NCBI RefSeq assembly: GCF_008041945.1
Contig: NZ_VKAD01000001.1
Location: forward strand, 1,674,001 to 1,738,000
Length of the DNA: 64,000 nucleotides
Direction: 5' to 3'
Origin: Reinekea thalattae
GTDB lineage: Bacteria > Pseudomonadota > Gammaproteobacteria > Pseudomonadales > Natronospirillaceae
Shown: positions 26,579 through 37,534 of the stretch, in pieces
Position numbering within the stretch: position 1 is the first letter of the stretch
Layout: each line of letters opens with the position of its first letter
Made by a program: the position numbers and the translations under genes
The notes under the pieces: model-generated
What the model was told of the DNA's origin: nothing
Database searches by the model: none
The model's input: the letters and a program-made list of their open reading frames with translations, nothing else

Positions 26579-27481
26579 TTATCGATCCCAATAGGGCTGA
26601 TCACCAAGCTGCTCGGCAATAAAATCGATCAGCAATCGGCAACGCTGAGGCAAAAATCGATTGCGCGGATAGACCGCATAGGCGGCGCTTTCTGGCCAGC
26701 GATATTCGTTCAGTAATGGCACTAACAAGCCCTGCTTTATCGACTGATAAACTAAAAAGCTCGGCAACATGGTGATGCCATGCCCGTTAATGGCAAGTTG
26801 CTGCATAAAGTCGCCATTATTCACCTGTACACTGGAATTTAAGCGCAATTGCCGGTGTCGGCCCTGCTCATCAATGCACTTCAACTCCGCCTGCTTAGCA
26901 AAGCCGTACTGCAAAAATTGGTGCGTCTGCAACTCTTCTAATGTTTGTGGCGCCCCCTGTTTTAGTAAGTAGTCGGGGCTGGCGCAAAGCACTTGCCGGA
27001 TACGGGTAAGCCGTTTGGCCTGATAACTGGAATCACGCAATTCACCAATGCGAATCGCCAGCTCAAAGCCCTCTTCAACAAGGTCGACACGTCGATCGGA
27101 AAAATCTAACTGCAGCTTGAGTTGAGGGTGCTCAACTAAATACTGGTCAATTAAAGGGCTTAGATGCATAAGGCCAAAAGACAACGGCAAGCTGAGTTTC
27201 AGCGTGCCTTCAACACTGCTATGCACGCCGCTGGTTTGTTCGTCGAGAGTTTTAATCTCATCGAGGATATTCATCGCCCGCTGATAATAATGCTCTCCCG
27301 CTTCGGTCAAACTGAACTTACGCGTAGTCCGGCTCAACAGTTGGCAACCAAGTCTGGTTTCCAATTCATTCAATCGTCGACTCACGGCCGATTTGGCGAT
27401 ACCCAATTGCTCAGCGGCTCTGGTTATACCACCGGTATCGACAATGCGTACCAGCATCGCCATTTCTTCAAGCTGCCCCAT
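26579..27481 (-). CDS. LysR-family transcriptional regulator
   Basis: 300 residues: winged helix-turn-helix (MGQLEEMAMLVRIVDTGG, AAEQLGIAKSAVSRRLNEL) and effector domain of the group that includes AaeR/DsdC-like and quinone- or aromatic-responsive members (for example RIGELRDSSYQAKRL). ATG 27481 has GGAG 6 nt upstream; an ATG four codons earlier does not. Divergent from the pirin/cytochrome b561/YceI genes over 98 nt, so it most likely controls them; by orientation it could also read into the D-amino-acid operon. Confidence 0.9.
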   Translation of the reverse strand: MGQLEEMAMLVRIVDTGGITRAAEQLGIAKSAVSRRLNELETRLGCQLLSRTTRKFSLTEAGEHYYQRAMNILDEIKTLDEQTSGVHSSVEGTLKLSLPLSFGLMHLSPLIDQYLVEHPQLKLQLDFSDRRVDLVEEGFELAIRIGELRDSSYQAKRLTRIRQVLCASPDYLLKQGAPQTLEELQTHQFLQYGFAKQAELKCIDEQGRHRQLRLNSSVQVNNGDFMQQLAINGHGITMLPSFLVYQSIKQGLLVPLLNEYRWPESAAYAVYPRNRFLPQRCRLLIDFIAEQLGDQPYWDR

Positions 27482-27579
27482 ATTGTTCTCCAAATCAGAA
27501 CTATGAATGCCATTTAAGCTAGTTTATCTATTCTTAGTCAACAAATACTCTAGCACCAACGCCAACTAAGGAGCGCAAT

Positions 27580-28431
27580 ATGAAAACGCAACGTACGCTA
27601 TTAAAAGCAATTCCCGGCACCGCTACGGCTGATGGTGCGGGAGTTAAACTGACTCGACTCATCGGAACTGCCGAGCTGGATATGTTCGACCCATTTTTAC
27701 TGCTCGACTGCTTTGAAAGTGACCAGAGCGAAGATTACATCGGCGGCTTTCCTGAACACCCACATCGCGGCTTTGAAACGGTCACCTATCTACTAAATGG
27801 CAAGATGCGCCATAAAGACAGTGCCGGTAACGAAGGCATCATCGAACCTGGCGGCGTTCAATGGATGACCGCAGGCCGAGGCATTCTGCATTCTGAAATG
27901 CCGGAACAGGTACAAGGCTTGATGAAAGGCTTCCAGCTGTGGGTAAACCTACCAGCCAAAGCCAAAATGATCGCACCTGCTTATCAAGAATACAGCCCAG
28001 ATAGTGTTCCGGTTGAACAGCATGAAAACGGCAGCCAAATTGCGGTTATTGCAGGCAAAACCGACTTAGGTACCACCGGGCCAGTGCTGAACCCATACAT
28101 CTCGCCGACCTATTTGGATATCACTCTGAGTGAATCGGCAATGCTGCAGCAAACGCTACCAGCAACACATAATGCCTTTATTTACATGATTGAGGGTGAG
28201 CTGAGCATTGGCGATGCAAACCAAGCTGAACAGACATTATCGGCGAAAACTCTAGGTCTACTTAGCCAAGGCGAGCAGGTAGAGTTCAAAGCAACAAGCA
28301 AGGGCGCTCGATTCTTACTGATCGCCGGTGAGCCACTGAACGAACCCGTTGCTCGTGGCGGCCCATTTGTGATGAACACTAAAGCCGAAATTGTACAGGC
28401 CTTTGCCGACTTTCATGCTGGTCGTTTTTAA
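27580..28431 (+). CDS. Pirin-family protein
   Basis: 283-residue bicupin. The metal site is HPHRGFETVTYLL (two His, about residue 60), a further His in ILHSEMPEQ with the Glu (about residue 103-106), all in the N-terminal cupin; the C-terminal cupin ends FADFHAGRF. Bacterial pirins such as YhhW act as iron-dependent quercetin dioxygenases or redox-sensitive regulators. AAGGAG precedes the ATG at 27580. Divergent LysR and downstream cytochrome b561/YceI suggest an oxidative or electrophile-stress unit. Confidence 0.92.
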   Translation: MKTQRTLLKAIPGTATADGAGVKLTRLIGTAELDMFDPFLLLDCFESDQSEDYIGGFPEHPHRGFETVTYLLNGKMRHKDSAGNEGIIEPGGVQWMTAGRGILHSEMPEQVQGLMKGFQLWVNLPAKAKMIAPAYQEYSPDSVPVEQHENGSQIAVIAGKTDLGTTGPVLNPYISPTYLDITLSESAMLQQTLPATHNAFIYMIEGELSIGDANQAEQTLSAKTLGLLSQGEQVEFKATSKGARFLLIAGEPLNEPVARGGPFVMNTKAEIVQAFADFHAGRF

Positions 28432-28547
28432 ATTAGACACCGATCACACTAAGACTAAAAACTGAGCCAGCATGACAACTAAACTGGGTTATGTTTGTCT
28501 GACTGTGTTGTGACTCACACGCTTTTGTCATTAAAAGGTATTGAACA

Positions 28548-29093
28548 ATGAACCACTCTTCTAATGCAAAAAACTACAGCTGGTTAATGATTAGCATCCA
28601 CTGGCTCAGTGCCTTGGTTGTTATTGCCATGTTTGCGCTCGGGCTGTGGATGGTTGGTCTAGATTATTACAGCCAGTGGTATCAAACAGCTCCGGCCTTA
28701 CATAAGTCGGTTGGTATCTTACTGTTTGCGCTCACGGCTGTGCGTTTTGGCATTAAGCTAGCCAGCCATACGCCAGAGGTGAGCGGCAAAATTTTTGAGG
28801 TTATCGCTGCCAAAGCCGTGCATCTGTTCATCTATTTTTTGATCTTATTGCTGTTTGTTTCTGGCTACTTGATTTCGACACCCGATGGGCGCGGTATCGA
28901 AGTATTTAATTGGTTTACTATTCCAAGCATCGGTGAGTTATTTGAAAATCAGTCAACCATTGCTGGACGCATTCATTACTTCACTGCCTTAACTCTGATC
29001 GCATTTGCAGCATTACACGCACTTGCGGCGTTAAAGCACCACTTTATTGATAAAGACAACACACTTAAAAAAATGATGGGGACATCGAAATGA
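28548..29093 (+). CDS. Cytochrome b561 family protein
   Basis: 181 residues, four membrane helices, di-haem b. Candidate haem ligands are the His in ISIHWLSAL (helix 1), PALHKSVGI (helix 2), and two in the last helices (RIHYFTALTL, ALHALAALKHHF). It transfers electrons in the inner membrane, probably from the quinone pool. Its stop overlaps the start of the yceI gene by 4 nt, so the two are coupled, as in E. coli yceJ-yceI. Confidence 0.92.
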   Translation: MNHSSNAKNYSWLMISIHWLSALVVIAMFALGLWMVGLDYYSQWYQTAPALHKSVGILLFALTAVRFGIKLASHTPEVSGKIFEVIAAKAVHLFIYFLILLLFVSGYLISTPDGRGIEVFNWFTIPSIGELFENQSTIAGRIHYFTALTLIAFAALHALAALKHHFIDKDNTLKKMMGTSK

Positions 29094-29689
29094 ACAAGAC
29101 TCAGCTGAATAAAAATGTTTTTTCAAAAACCGCTTTATCGACTCTTTTAAGCGCCGCTGCTGCGATGCCTTTAACTGTTTCTGCCGCTGATTACGTTATC
29201 GATACCGATGGCGCACATGCATCGGTAAACTTTAAAGTTAGCCACCTTGGTTACAGTTTTATAAATGGCCGCTTTAACGACTTCAGCGGTGACTTTTCTT
29301 ACGATGCAGACAACCTTTCCGCCTCTAAAATCTCAATGACGGTTAACACTAGCAGTCTAGATTCTAACCATGCTGAGCGCGACAAACACCTAACTGGCAA
29401 CCGCTTTATTAATGCTTCTAAATTTCCAGAAGCCAGCTTTACCAGCACCAGCGTAACGGATTTAGGTGACGGCAAACTATCTCTGGAAGGTGACATGACA
29501 CTTTACGGTGTGACCAAGCCTATAACGGTTGATGCAACCTTTATTGGCGAAGGCAAAGACCCTTGGGGTGGCTATCGCGCAGGCTTTATGGGCACAACCC
29601 GCTTAGAGTTAGCCGACTTTGGCATTCCTGTTTCTGGTGCATCCAGTTATGTTTTGCTAGAAGTACAGGTTGAAGGTGTGCGTAAGTAA
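29090..29689 (+). CDS. YceI-family periplasmic protein
   Basis: 199 residues: signal peptide ending MPLTVSAA, then a YceI lipocalin-like barrel, with typical YVIDTDGAHASVNFKVSHLGYS at the start, LDSNHAERDKHLTGNRF, and GVTKPITVDATF. Family members bind polyisoprenoids or ubiquinone-like molecules. Coupled to the cytochrome b561 gene, which supports a quinone-related role. Confidence 0.93.
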   Translation: MNKTQLNKNVFSKTALSTLLSAAAAMPLTVSAADYVIDTDGAHASVNFKVSHLGYSFINGRFNDFSGDFSYDADNLSASKISMTVNTSSLDSNHAERDKHLTGNRFINASKFPEASFTSTSVTDLGDGKLSLEGDMTLYGVTKPITVDATFIGEGKDPWGGYRAGFMGTTRLELADFGIPVSGASSYVLLEVQVEGVRK

Positions 29690-29742
29690 CAAGCGAAAAT
29701 AAATACACTAAAAATGTAGACTATTTAAATAATATCTAATCA

Positions 29743-29773
29743 TAAAAAAAACCGGCAGCTGCCGGTTTTTTTT
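29743..29773. terminator. Bidirectional terminator between yceI and the ABC importer
   Basis: ACCGGCAGCTGCCGGT forms a compact hairpin flanked by A-run and T-run on both sides, serving the converging yceI (+) and substrate-binding protein (-) genes. Confidence 0.9.
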
Positions 29774-29796
29774 ATCAGTATTAAATTCGTGAATTT

Positions 29797-30798
29797 TTAC
29801 ATAGACATCGCTTTATCAAACACTACGTGGCTATAAGCGCCAACAGGTTCTTTAGTGATAACTGGAGTTGAGTCACTATTTAATAGCACATCAACGGTAC
29901 GCTGATACGCCGCAGGATCTAAGTAACCAATACCTTTACCTGTTGTGTTAAGCAGCTTAGCGACTTCACCCATCATACGAACTTGGTGCTCTTCAGTTTG
30001 TGCGCCAGTGTCGTCATATTCTAGAACGATCATCGCGGCTTCTTCTGGGTTTTCTGCCGCCCACTGCCAACCTTTGATTGAAGCTTTTAGGAATTTAGCG
30101 TACTTCTCAACCATTTTAGGATCGGCTAAGTCTTCTTCTAAAACATAAAGACCGTCTTCTAGTGTCGCAACACCTTCGTCTTCATATTTGAAAAGTGTTA
30201 ACTCTTCTGGCGTTAAACCGCCATCCAATACTTGGCCGTATTCGTTATAGGTCATCGTTGAAACGCAGTCTGCCTGACCTTGGAAAATAGGGTCAACGTT
30301 AAAGCCTTGCTTTAATACAGTAACACCGCTGCCGCCAGTTGTTTCATAACCTAATTTCGACATCCAGCTTAGGAATGGGTATTCATTACCATAGAACCAA
30401 ACACCTAGCGTTTTACCGCCAAAGTCTTTTGGTGTCGAAATGCCACTGGTTTTTAAACAGGTCAACATCATGCCTGACTTGCCGTAGATTTGACCAATGT
30501 TAACCATTGGCAAACCCTTTTCACGAGTTGCTAACGCAGACGGTAACCAATCAACGATAACATCCGCGCCGCCGCCAGCAAGCGTTTGTGCTGGTGCGAT
30601 ATCTGGACCGCCGGGCTTAATGGTGACGTCCAAATCTAAATCATCGTAATAGCCATTTTCTAACGCAACATAGTAACCAGCAAACTGCGCTTGAGTTACC
30701 CATTTTAATTGCAAGGTTAATTTATCTGCGGCCTGTACAGCTACGCTCGAAGCGAAAAGAACCGCACCCACTGTCAGTGAAACAACGTACTTTTTCAT
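29797..30798 (-). CDS. NMT1/THI5-type ABC substrate-binding protein
   Basis: 333 residues with signal peptide (cleavage after VAVQAADK region), then an NMT1/THI5-like periplasmic fold: LQLKWVTQAQFAGYYVALEN, DVTIKPGGPDIAPAQTLAGG and a central MLTCLKTSGISTPKDF. Related proteins bind pyrimidine precursors, riboflavin or similar heterocycles. It is the last gene of the unit dihydropyrimidinase-ATPase-permease-permease, so its ligand is probably the ring compound the dihydropyrimidinase route degrades (uracil, thymine, a hydantoin or dihydropyrimidine; inference). Confidence 0.88.
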   Translation of the reverse strand: MKKYVVSLTVGAVLFASSVAVQAADKLTLQLKWVTQAQFAGYYVALENGYYDDLDLDVTIKPGGPDIAPAQTLAGGGADVIVDWLPSALATREKGLPMVNIGQIYGKSGMMLTCLKTSGISTPKDFGGKTLGVWFYGNEYPFLSWMSKLGYETTGGSGVTVLKQGFNVDPIFQGQADCVSTMTYNEYGQVLDGGLTPEELTLFKYEDEGVATLEDGLYVLEEDLADPKMVEKYAKFLKASIKGWQWAAENPEEAAMIVLEYDDTGAQTEEHQVRMMGEVAKLLNTTGKGIGYLDPAAYQRTVDVLLNSDSTPVITKEPVGAYSHVVFDKAMSM

Positions 30799-30837
30799 CT
30801 ATCTGTCCTCGTTTATGCTTAACAAATGCGCTTTACA

Positions 30838-31800
30838 TTACTTTGCTTGCGCTGAACGTACTGACGGATGCCAGAACAAAACAGCTCTCTCCAGCAGAGC
30901 TAAAGCACCGTAGCTTATGGAACCCGCTAGGGCAGCGACTAAAATAGTTGCCCAAACCATTTCCATATTCATCCGACCAACTTCTGTCGAAATTCGAAAC
31001 CCCATACCAACGATGGGTGTGCCAAAAAACTCAGCAACAATAGCGCCAATCAATGCCATGGTTGAGTTGAGTTTTAAGGCGTTAAAAATAAATGGCAGCG
31101 CTTGTGGAAACTGATTTTTCACAAATCGCTGAGTACTTTTTGCTGCATAGGTATGCATTAAATCGTTATGCAATGGATCAACCGACTTAAGCCCAGCCAA
31201 AGTATTAATGAACATCGGGAAGAAGGTCATCACCACAACCACAGCCGCTTTCGATTGCCAATCAAAGCCAAACCACATCACCATAATTGGCGCGATACCA
31301 ACAATAGGAATGGCTGAAACAAAGTTACCCAATGGCAATAGGCTGTTCTGCAAAAACCGGCTTTTAATCGCCCAACTGGCGACAACAAAACCAGACACGC
31401 AACCGATAAAGTAACCGGCTAACACCGCCTTCATATAGGTTTGTTTAAAGTCGGCCCACAGAGTTGGAATATTGCTGATAAAGGCAACAAAGATTTCACT
31501 CGGCGCAGGCAATAGTATTTTTGAAACATCAAAGCCTTTGGTCATACTTTGCCAAAATATCAAAACTACTAAGGCAAATAGCGCTGGCACTAACGGCTTG
31601 ATATAACGACTATTAACAACCTTGGCGTCAATTAGTTGAGTCAGAGTCGACATCAACTTAGCCGCAGAAAAAATAGCAACTGGCAATAATAGAATCAGCC
31701 ATTGTTGGTTTTTGTAAAAACCTGCACTAAAAAAGAAACATAGATATAGCTGCGCTAATAAAAGCAAACTATAAACCGAAGTCTTTATTGAATGTGTCAT
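30838..31800 (-). CDS. ABC transporter permease (SsuC/TauC type)
   Basis: 320 residues; inner-membrane permease with the binding-protein-dependent-transport domain (about 100-310) and coupling helix MHTYAAKSTQRFVKNQFPQA. Its start overlaps the end of the other permease by 4 nt. The two permeases differ in sequence and should form a heterodimer. Extra hydrophobic helices at the N-terminus (LLLLAQLYLCFFFSAG) make it longer than the SsuC norm. Confidence 0.88.
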   Translation of the reverse strand: MTHSIKTSVYSLLLLAQLYLCFFFSAGFYKNQQWLILLLPVAIFSAAKLMSTLTQLIDAKVVNSRYIKPLVPALFALVVLIFWQSMTKGFDVSKILLPAPSEIFVAFISNIPTLWADFKQTYMKAVLAGYFIGCVSGFVVASWAIKSRFLQNSLLPLGNFVSAIPIVGIAPIMVMWFGFDWQSKAAVVVVMTFFPMFINTLAGLKSVDPLHNDLMHTYAAKSTQRFVKNQFPQALPFIFNALKLNSTMALIGAIVAEFFGTPIVGMGFRISTEVGRMNMEMVWATILVAALAGSISYGALALLERAVLFWHPSVRSAQAK

Positions 31801-32678
31801 AAGGCGGCTCCTCTTCGACGCAATAAAATTCGTTCAAAGAGCGCAACGATATTAACCAACACCGAACCTAAAATAGCGGCCATTAACAGCGTCGCCCAAA
31901 TCATCACGGTTTGGCCATAATAGGAACCGCTAAGTAAGCGAGAACCTAATCCACCCTGAGCGCCGGTTGGTAATTCGGCAACCACTGCACCCACTAACGA
32001 AGCAGCAATACCAATTTTTAAACTGGCGAATAAATAGGGCTGTGCCGAATACCAACGCAGCTTCCAAAATAATTGCGTGCGCGAAGCGTTATAGGTTTGC
32101 AGTAATTCCATGTGTAATTTATCGGCGGAGCGAAGGCCTTTCACCATACCGATGGTCACAGGGAAGAATGACAAATACATCGCGATGATCGCTTTAGGTA
32201 CAACGCCGGTTAAATTAATGGCACCAAGAACGACGACAATGATCGGCGCTATCGCCAAGACAGGAATGGTTTGCGATGCAATAACCCACGGCATAAAACT
32301 CAATTCGAGTGTCCGGTTATGAACAATGCCAACAGCAATGGCAATACCTAACACCGAACCTAAACCAAAGCCTAATAACGTCGATTGCAAGGTGATCATC
32401 GAATGGAATACCAATGAGCGCTTTGAGCTTACCTTGGTATCAAAAACCGATTTATACCATTGCTGCAAGACTTGATGCGGCGGTGGCAACATGGGTCGTT
32501 TTACCGAAAACGACTCACTGACTACTTGACTGACCGTCCAGCTCTGACTTTTACGTTCGTAAGTTTTAGCTAATTGGTTAGCGTTCATCCATATCGAGGC
32601 GACATACCAAATGGCGATCACCGACACGATCGTACAGACGATAGCGAACCATTTTTGATGAATAAATTTTGCTTTCAT
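31797..32678 (-). CDS. ABC transporter permease (SsuC/TauC type)
   Basis: 293 residues, partner of the preceding permease: N-terminal membrane anchor, then the transport domain with coupling helix LQTYNASRTQLFWKLRWYSA and AASLVGAVVAELPTGAQGGL near the end, where the related HMP-precursor and riboflavin importers have a similar phrase. ATGA overlap with the downstream permease gene. It lies 18 nt after the ATPase gene. Confidence 0.88.
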   Translation of the reverse strand: MKAKFIHQKWFAIVCTIVSVIAIWYVASIWMNANQLAKTYERKSQSWTVSQVVSESFSVKRPMLPPPHQVLQQWYKSVFDTKVSSKRSLVFHSMITLQSTLLGFGLGSVLGIAIAVGIVHNRTLELSFMPWVIASQTIPVLAIAPIIVVVLGAINLTGVVPKAIIAMYLSFFPVTIGMVKGLRSADKLHMELLQTYNASRTQLFWKLRWYSAQPYLFASLKIGIAASLVGAVVAELPTGAQGGLGSRLLSGSYYGQTVMIWATLLMAAILGSVLVNIVALFERILLRRRGAAL

Positions 32679-32696
32679 TCTGATCCTGCCTCGGTG

Positions 32697-33524
32697 TTAG
32701 TCGATCGCATGTTCGTCCGCCAAGGCTTCTCGAATTTCGGCAGCCAACGCGTGGAAGGCTTCCGTATCGCGTAAAGCCAATGTCTTCATTCTTGGCAGCG
32801 GGCTTTCGATAACTTTGGTAATTCGACCCGGTCTCGGTGACATCACAACAATGTGCGTTGACAACATGACGGCCTCAGCAATCGAGTGGGTGACAAACAC
32901 CACTGTCTTTTGCGTTTCTTGCCAAATTTTTAATAATTCGACATTCATGTGATCGCGAGTAATTTCATCGAGCGCACCAAAGGGCTCATCCATCAGTAAC
33001 AAATCTGGCTCAATGCACAGAGCACGAGCAATGGAAGCACGTTGCTGCATGCCACCAGAAAGTTGCCAAGGGTATTTTTCATGGAAGTCTTGCAAGCCAA
33101 CCATCTTTAAGTATTTATCAATCTGCTTAGTTTGGTGTGCTTGCGAATGACCGGCGATCTCTAACGGCACCGCACAGTTCTTTTTAATGGTGCGCCACGG
33201 TAATAACGCCGCAGCTTGGAAAACATAACCGTAAAGTCGGTTGAGCCGTGCATCTTCTGGGCTGGTGCCGTTAACCTTAATATCACCTTGCGTCTGCTTT
33301 TCTAAATCGGCAATCACTCGCAACAGCGTTGTTTTACCGCAGCCAGACGGGCCAATAAAAGAAACGAAGTCACCCTCGTTAACGGTTAAATTAATATTAG
33401 AAAGTGCATTGACCGGACCGTCGTTGGTTTCAAAAACCAACGACAAGTCGTTCACTTCAATCATGGTACGGCCCGACGAATTTGCATCCGTCGTTGAGGC
33501 CTCTGTTTTTTCAGCTAGCGTCAT
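32697..33524 (-). CDS. ABC transporter ATPase (SsuB/TauB type)
   Basis: 275 residues with Walker A GPSGCGKTTLLRVIA (about residue 60), Q-loop YVFQAAALLPWRTI, signature LSGGMQQRASIARAL, Walker B LLLMDEPFGALDEIT, and the His switch in VFVTHSIAEAVML. It energises the pyrimidine-type importer from the cytoplasm. It follows the dihydropyrimidinase gene by 24 nt on the same strand. Confidence 0.92.
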   Translation of the reverse strand: MTLAEKTEASTTDANSSGRTMIEVNDLSLVFETNDGPVNALSNINLTVNEGDFVSFIGPSGCGKTTLLRVIADLEKQTQGDIKVNGTSPEDARLNRLYGYVFQAAALLPWRTIKKNCAVPLEIAGHSQAHQTKQIDKYLKMVGLQDFHEKYPWQLSGGMQQRASIARALCIEPDLLLMDEPFGALDEITRDHMNVELLKIWQETQKTVVFVTHSIAEAVMLSTHIVVMSPRPGRITKVIESPLPRMKTLALRDTEAFHALAAEIREALADEHAID

Positions 33525-33548
33525 TTAATCATCTCGCTCATGTTCGCA

Positions 33549-35015
<1,467 letters not shown>

Positions 35016-35085
35016 CTATTCTGTGCACGTTGCTGTTCTGTTTTTTAAGCAGGCACGTATAAACCTAATATTTATCTATGCAAGG

Positions 35086-35105
35086 TTTTGACCAATTGGA
35101 CAAAA
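35086..35105 (-). promoter_or_regulatory. RutR-like palindrome upstream of hydA
   Basis: TTTTGACCAATTGGACAAAA, a 20-bp palindrome broken only at one base pair. Its core agrees with the E. coli RutR box TTGACCAnnTGGTCAA at 13 of 14 fixed positions. It lies about 100 nt upstream of the dihydropyrimidinase start, fitting an operator of the promoter for hydA and the importer. The two RutR-like TetR proteins nearby are the obvious binders. Confidence 0.78.
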
Positions 35106-35722
35106 GGTGGCGGTTTTTTTAAACGCCTTGGTTTTGGCTATCGTTAGCGCGGTTATTTTTAAAAATACAAAAATAGAAAAAAAATTTATGAAAATTACGA
35201 ACCAAAAATGAGCACTGAATTATTGTTTTGCTCATTTGTGCCTAGTTATGGATAAAACGACAAGACAATCAGCTACCACCACAATAAATAAAATAAATTA
35301 TCGTTAACAAACAAAGACTTAAGGAAAAAATCAACAGATCTATTTAATTTTTAAATGCACCAATGAGTAACAGAATAAAACCTAACCGCCATTCATAACG
35401 GTAAAATTTAAAAATATAAGCAAGCCATATAAATGATGCGCTCATTTGTGGGGCATATGGTTTTTAGGAATGAAAAAATAAAGAGTAACAATAGAAAAAC
35501 AGAGCAGGGCTGTAGCGGTTTAATGGAACGACAATCTAACTTTTAAAACACTTTAAATAAAATTAAAAAACAGATAGGAAATTATAAACACAAATAGAAG
35601 AGCTAGTTAAAAAGCTAATTGAAGAGCAATGGTAGCTTGTAAAATAGCTACCATTACTCAACTTATAAAGCATAAGACATCAAGACTTATATCTGTATGC
35701 TCATTATTTTTACGAACACTTA
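35106..35722. other. AT-rich intergenic region without genes
   Basis: About 600 nt with no believable reading frame. It includes two copies of GCTCATTTGTG (35230-35240 and 35440-35450), 210 nt apart, and a perfect 10-bp hairpin AATGGTAGCT/AGCTACCATT (35628-35637 and 35646-35655) after the hydrolase stop, which may help end its transcript although no strong T-run follows. Confidence 0.6.
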
Positions 35723-36988
35723 TTAAACCGCAGCAGCACCTTCTTCTGCTTGCGATGCAATACGCTCACTGGCACCCAGCATGGCATGTAACAATACGTT
35801 AGCGCCCGCTTCACATTCCTCAGGCTTGGTATCTTCTAGCTCGTTATGGCTAATACCATCTTTACAAGGCGTGAAGATCATACCGGTTGGGACGATATCT
35901 GCCATGTAGCAGGCATCGTGACCAGCACCGGCATAAATATCCATGTGTGAATAATCTAATTCTTCGGCTGCTTTTTTAATATCGTCCGAAGCATTAAATT
36001 CAACTGGTGCGAAATACCAGAAATTATCCACCTCTATTTCGATATTGCGCTCTTTGGCAACTTTTGCACAGAACGCTTGGAACTCTTCATCCATCTTAGT
36101 CAGCACATCTGCGTTCGGGTTACGCAAGTCTACACTGAACTTAACTTCACCCGGAATAACGTTACGAGAGTTAGGGAACACCTGCATAAAACCAACCGTG
36201 CCTAAACCATTATCGTAACGGCCAGCCAACTCTTCGATCTCAGTGATAATTTTTGAGCTGGCAACCATGGCATCGTTACGCAAATACATCGGCGTAGTAC
36301 CCGAATGCGATTCACGACCTTTAACCGACACATTGTACCAACGAATACCCTGACCTAAGCGAACAACGCCAATGACTTTTTCTTGATCTTCAAGGATCGG
36401 ACCCTGCTCAATGTGCGCTTCAAAAAAGGCACCGAAGTTTCGGCTACCGGGTTCTGCATCACCGATGTAACCAATTTTTTCTAGCTCATCACCTAAGCGA
36501 ATGCCATCAACATCGGTTTTATTTAATTCAGTTTCTAAATCAAAACGCCCAACATAAACACCAGAACCTTGCATAGCAGGCTGGAAACGAGAACCCTCTT
36601 CGTTAGTCCATACCGTAAATTCCATCGGCGCTTCAGTAACAATGTTATTTTCGTGCAGGGTACGCAGCACTTCAACGCCAGCCAAGACACCAAACACGCC
36701 ATCGAACTTACCGCCGGTAGGCTGAGTATCTAAGTGACTGCCTGTAGCAACTGCGGGTAAATCATTATTCAAGCCATCACGGCGAGCAAACATATTGCCG
36801 AACTTATCGACTGTAACGGTGCAACCACAATCTTCAACCCACTTAACAAAAAGGTCTCGCGCCTTACCGTCAAGTTCTGTACCGACCAAACGTTTACAGC
36901 CGCCTTTGGGCGTTAAACCGAACTCGGCCATTTCCATTAGGCTGTCCCAAAGTCGCTCGCCATTGATTCGTAACTCTTTCATATTCAT
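35723..36988 (-). CDS. Zn-dependent N-carbamoyl amide hydrolase (beta-ureidopropionase / carbamoylase, M20 family)
   Basis: 421 residues, M20/HyuC-AmaB group. Metal and catalytic motifs: GSHLDTQPTGGKFDGVFGVL (His, Asp; about 80-99), WTNEEGSRFQPAMQGSGV (Glu pair; about 127), HIEQGPILE (about 193) and YAGAGHDACYM (His; about 383). It hydrolyses N-carbamoyl-beta-alanine or N-carbamoyl amino acids, the step after dihydropyrimidinase, giving beta-alanine, ammonia and CO2. Transcribed from its own promoter with a RutR-like palindrome at 37115-37130. Divergent from the TetR gene. Confidence 0.92.
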   Translation of the reverse strand: MNMKELRINGERLWDSLMEMAEFGLTPKGGCKRLVGTELDGKARDLFVKWVEDCGCTVTVDKFGNMFARRDGLNNDLPAVATGSHLDTQPTGGKFDGVFGVLAGVEVLRTLHENNIVTEAPMEFTVWTNEEGSRFQPAMQGSGVYVGRFDLETELNKTDVDGIRLGDELEKIGYIGDAEPGSRNFGAFFEAHIEQGPILEDQEKVIGVVRLGQGIRWYNVSVKGRESHSGTTPMYLRNDAMVASSKIITEIEELAGRYDNGLGTVGFMQVFPNSRNVIPGEVKFSVDLRNPNADVLTKMDEEFQAFCAKVAKERNIEIEVDNFWYFAPVEFNASDDIKKAAEELDYSHMDIYAGAGHDACYMADIVPTGMIFTPCKDGISHNELEDTKPEECEAGANVLLHAMLGASERIASQAEEGAAAV

Positions 36989-37114
36989 ACGAAGTCCTTA
37001 ATTTGTTAAGTCGCTGTTTTGCAGCGATTGTCTATCGTTTAGCCGACACCCTAACTTGCCCGTTGAACTCATCAGGCCAGCAATAGATAACCTGTTATTA
37101 GGCATCGACACCGC

Positions 37115-37130
37115 TTTACCAAATGGTAAA
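37115..37130 (-). promoter_or_regulatory. RutR-like palindrome upstream of the carbamoyl hydrolase
   Basis: TTTACCAAATGGTAAA is a 16-bp palindrome with perfect 7-bp arms, same core ACCAnnTGGT as the RutR box. It stands 127 nt before the hydrolase start in the 546-nt divergent gap to the TetR gene; the remaining gap is AT-rich and shows no gene. Confidence 0.75.
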
Positions 37131-37534
37131 AGCTTGTGGCAAAAAAATTTGATCGATGATTCATTTTTAACTAAGCGAATCATCGAAACAAAAACCACCA
37201 TGCAGTTTTTGTTCCCAAATTTTTTATTAGGGTTTAATTTTTTCTGATTTTTTTTAGATATTCCCTCTAAATAACAACAACTTAGCTAACAGTTAATAAA
37301 TATTTTTTACCTCTTAAACTCTGTTTAAATTCATCGTCAGCAACAACAATATGATTCAATATCGAGCATACAAAAGTCAGGCTCGCGCTTTATCGATGCA
37401 AAATTATTGCTGACGAACGCGTGCCGCTGTCGCACCAAAGGCTGCGTGAATAAGTTTGCCAATTCTGCCTATTTAACCCAGAATCCTAGTTTCAGCTTAT
37501 CACTCGTGATGACCTTCAAGGAGTAACAACCACT

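Noticed and set aside
35230-35450. Two GCTCATTTGTG copies as regulator sites
   Set aside because: Only 11 bp, 210 nt apart, not symmetric and not near a start codon; may be chance in AT-rich DNA.
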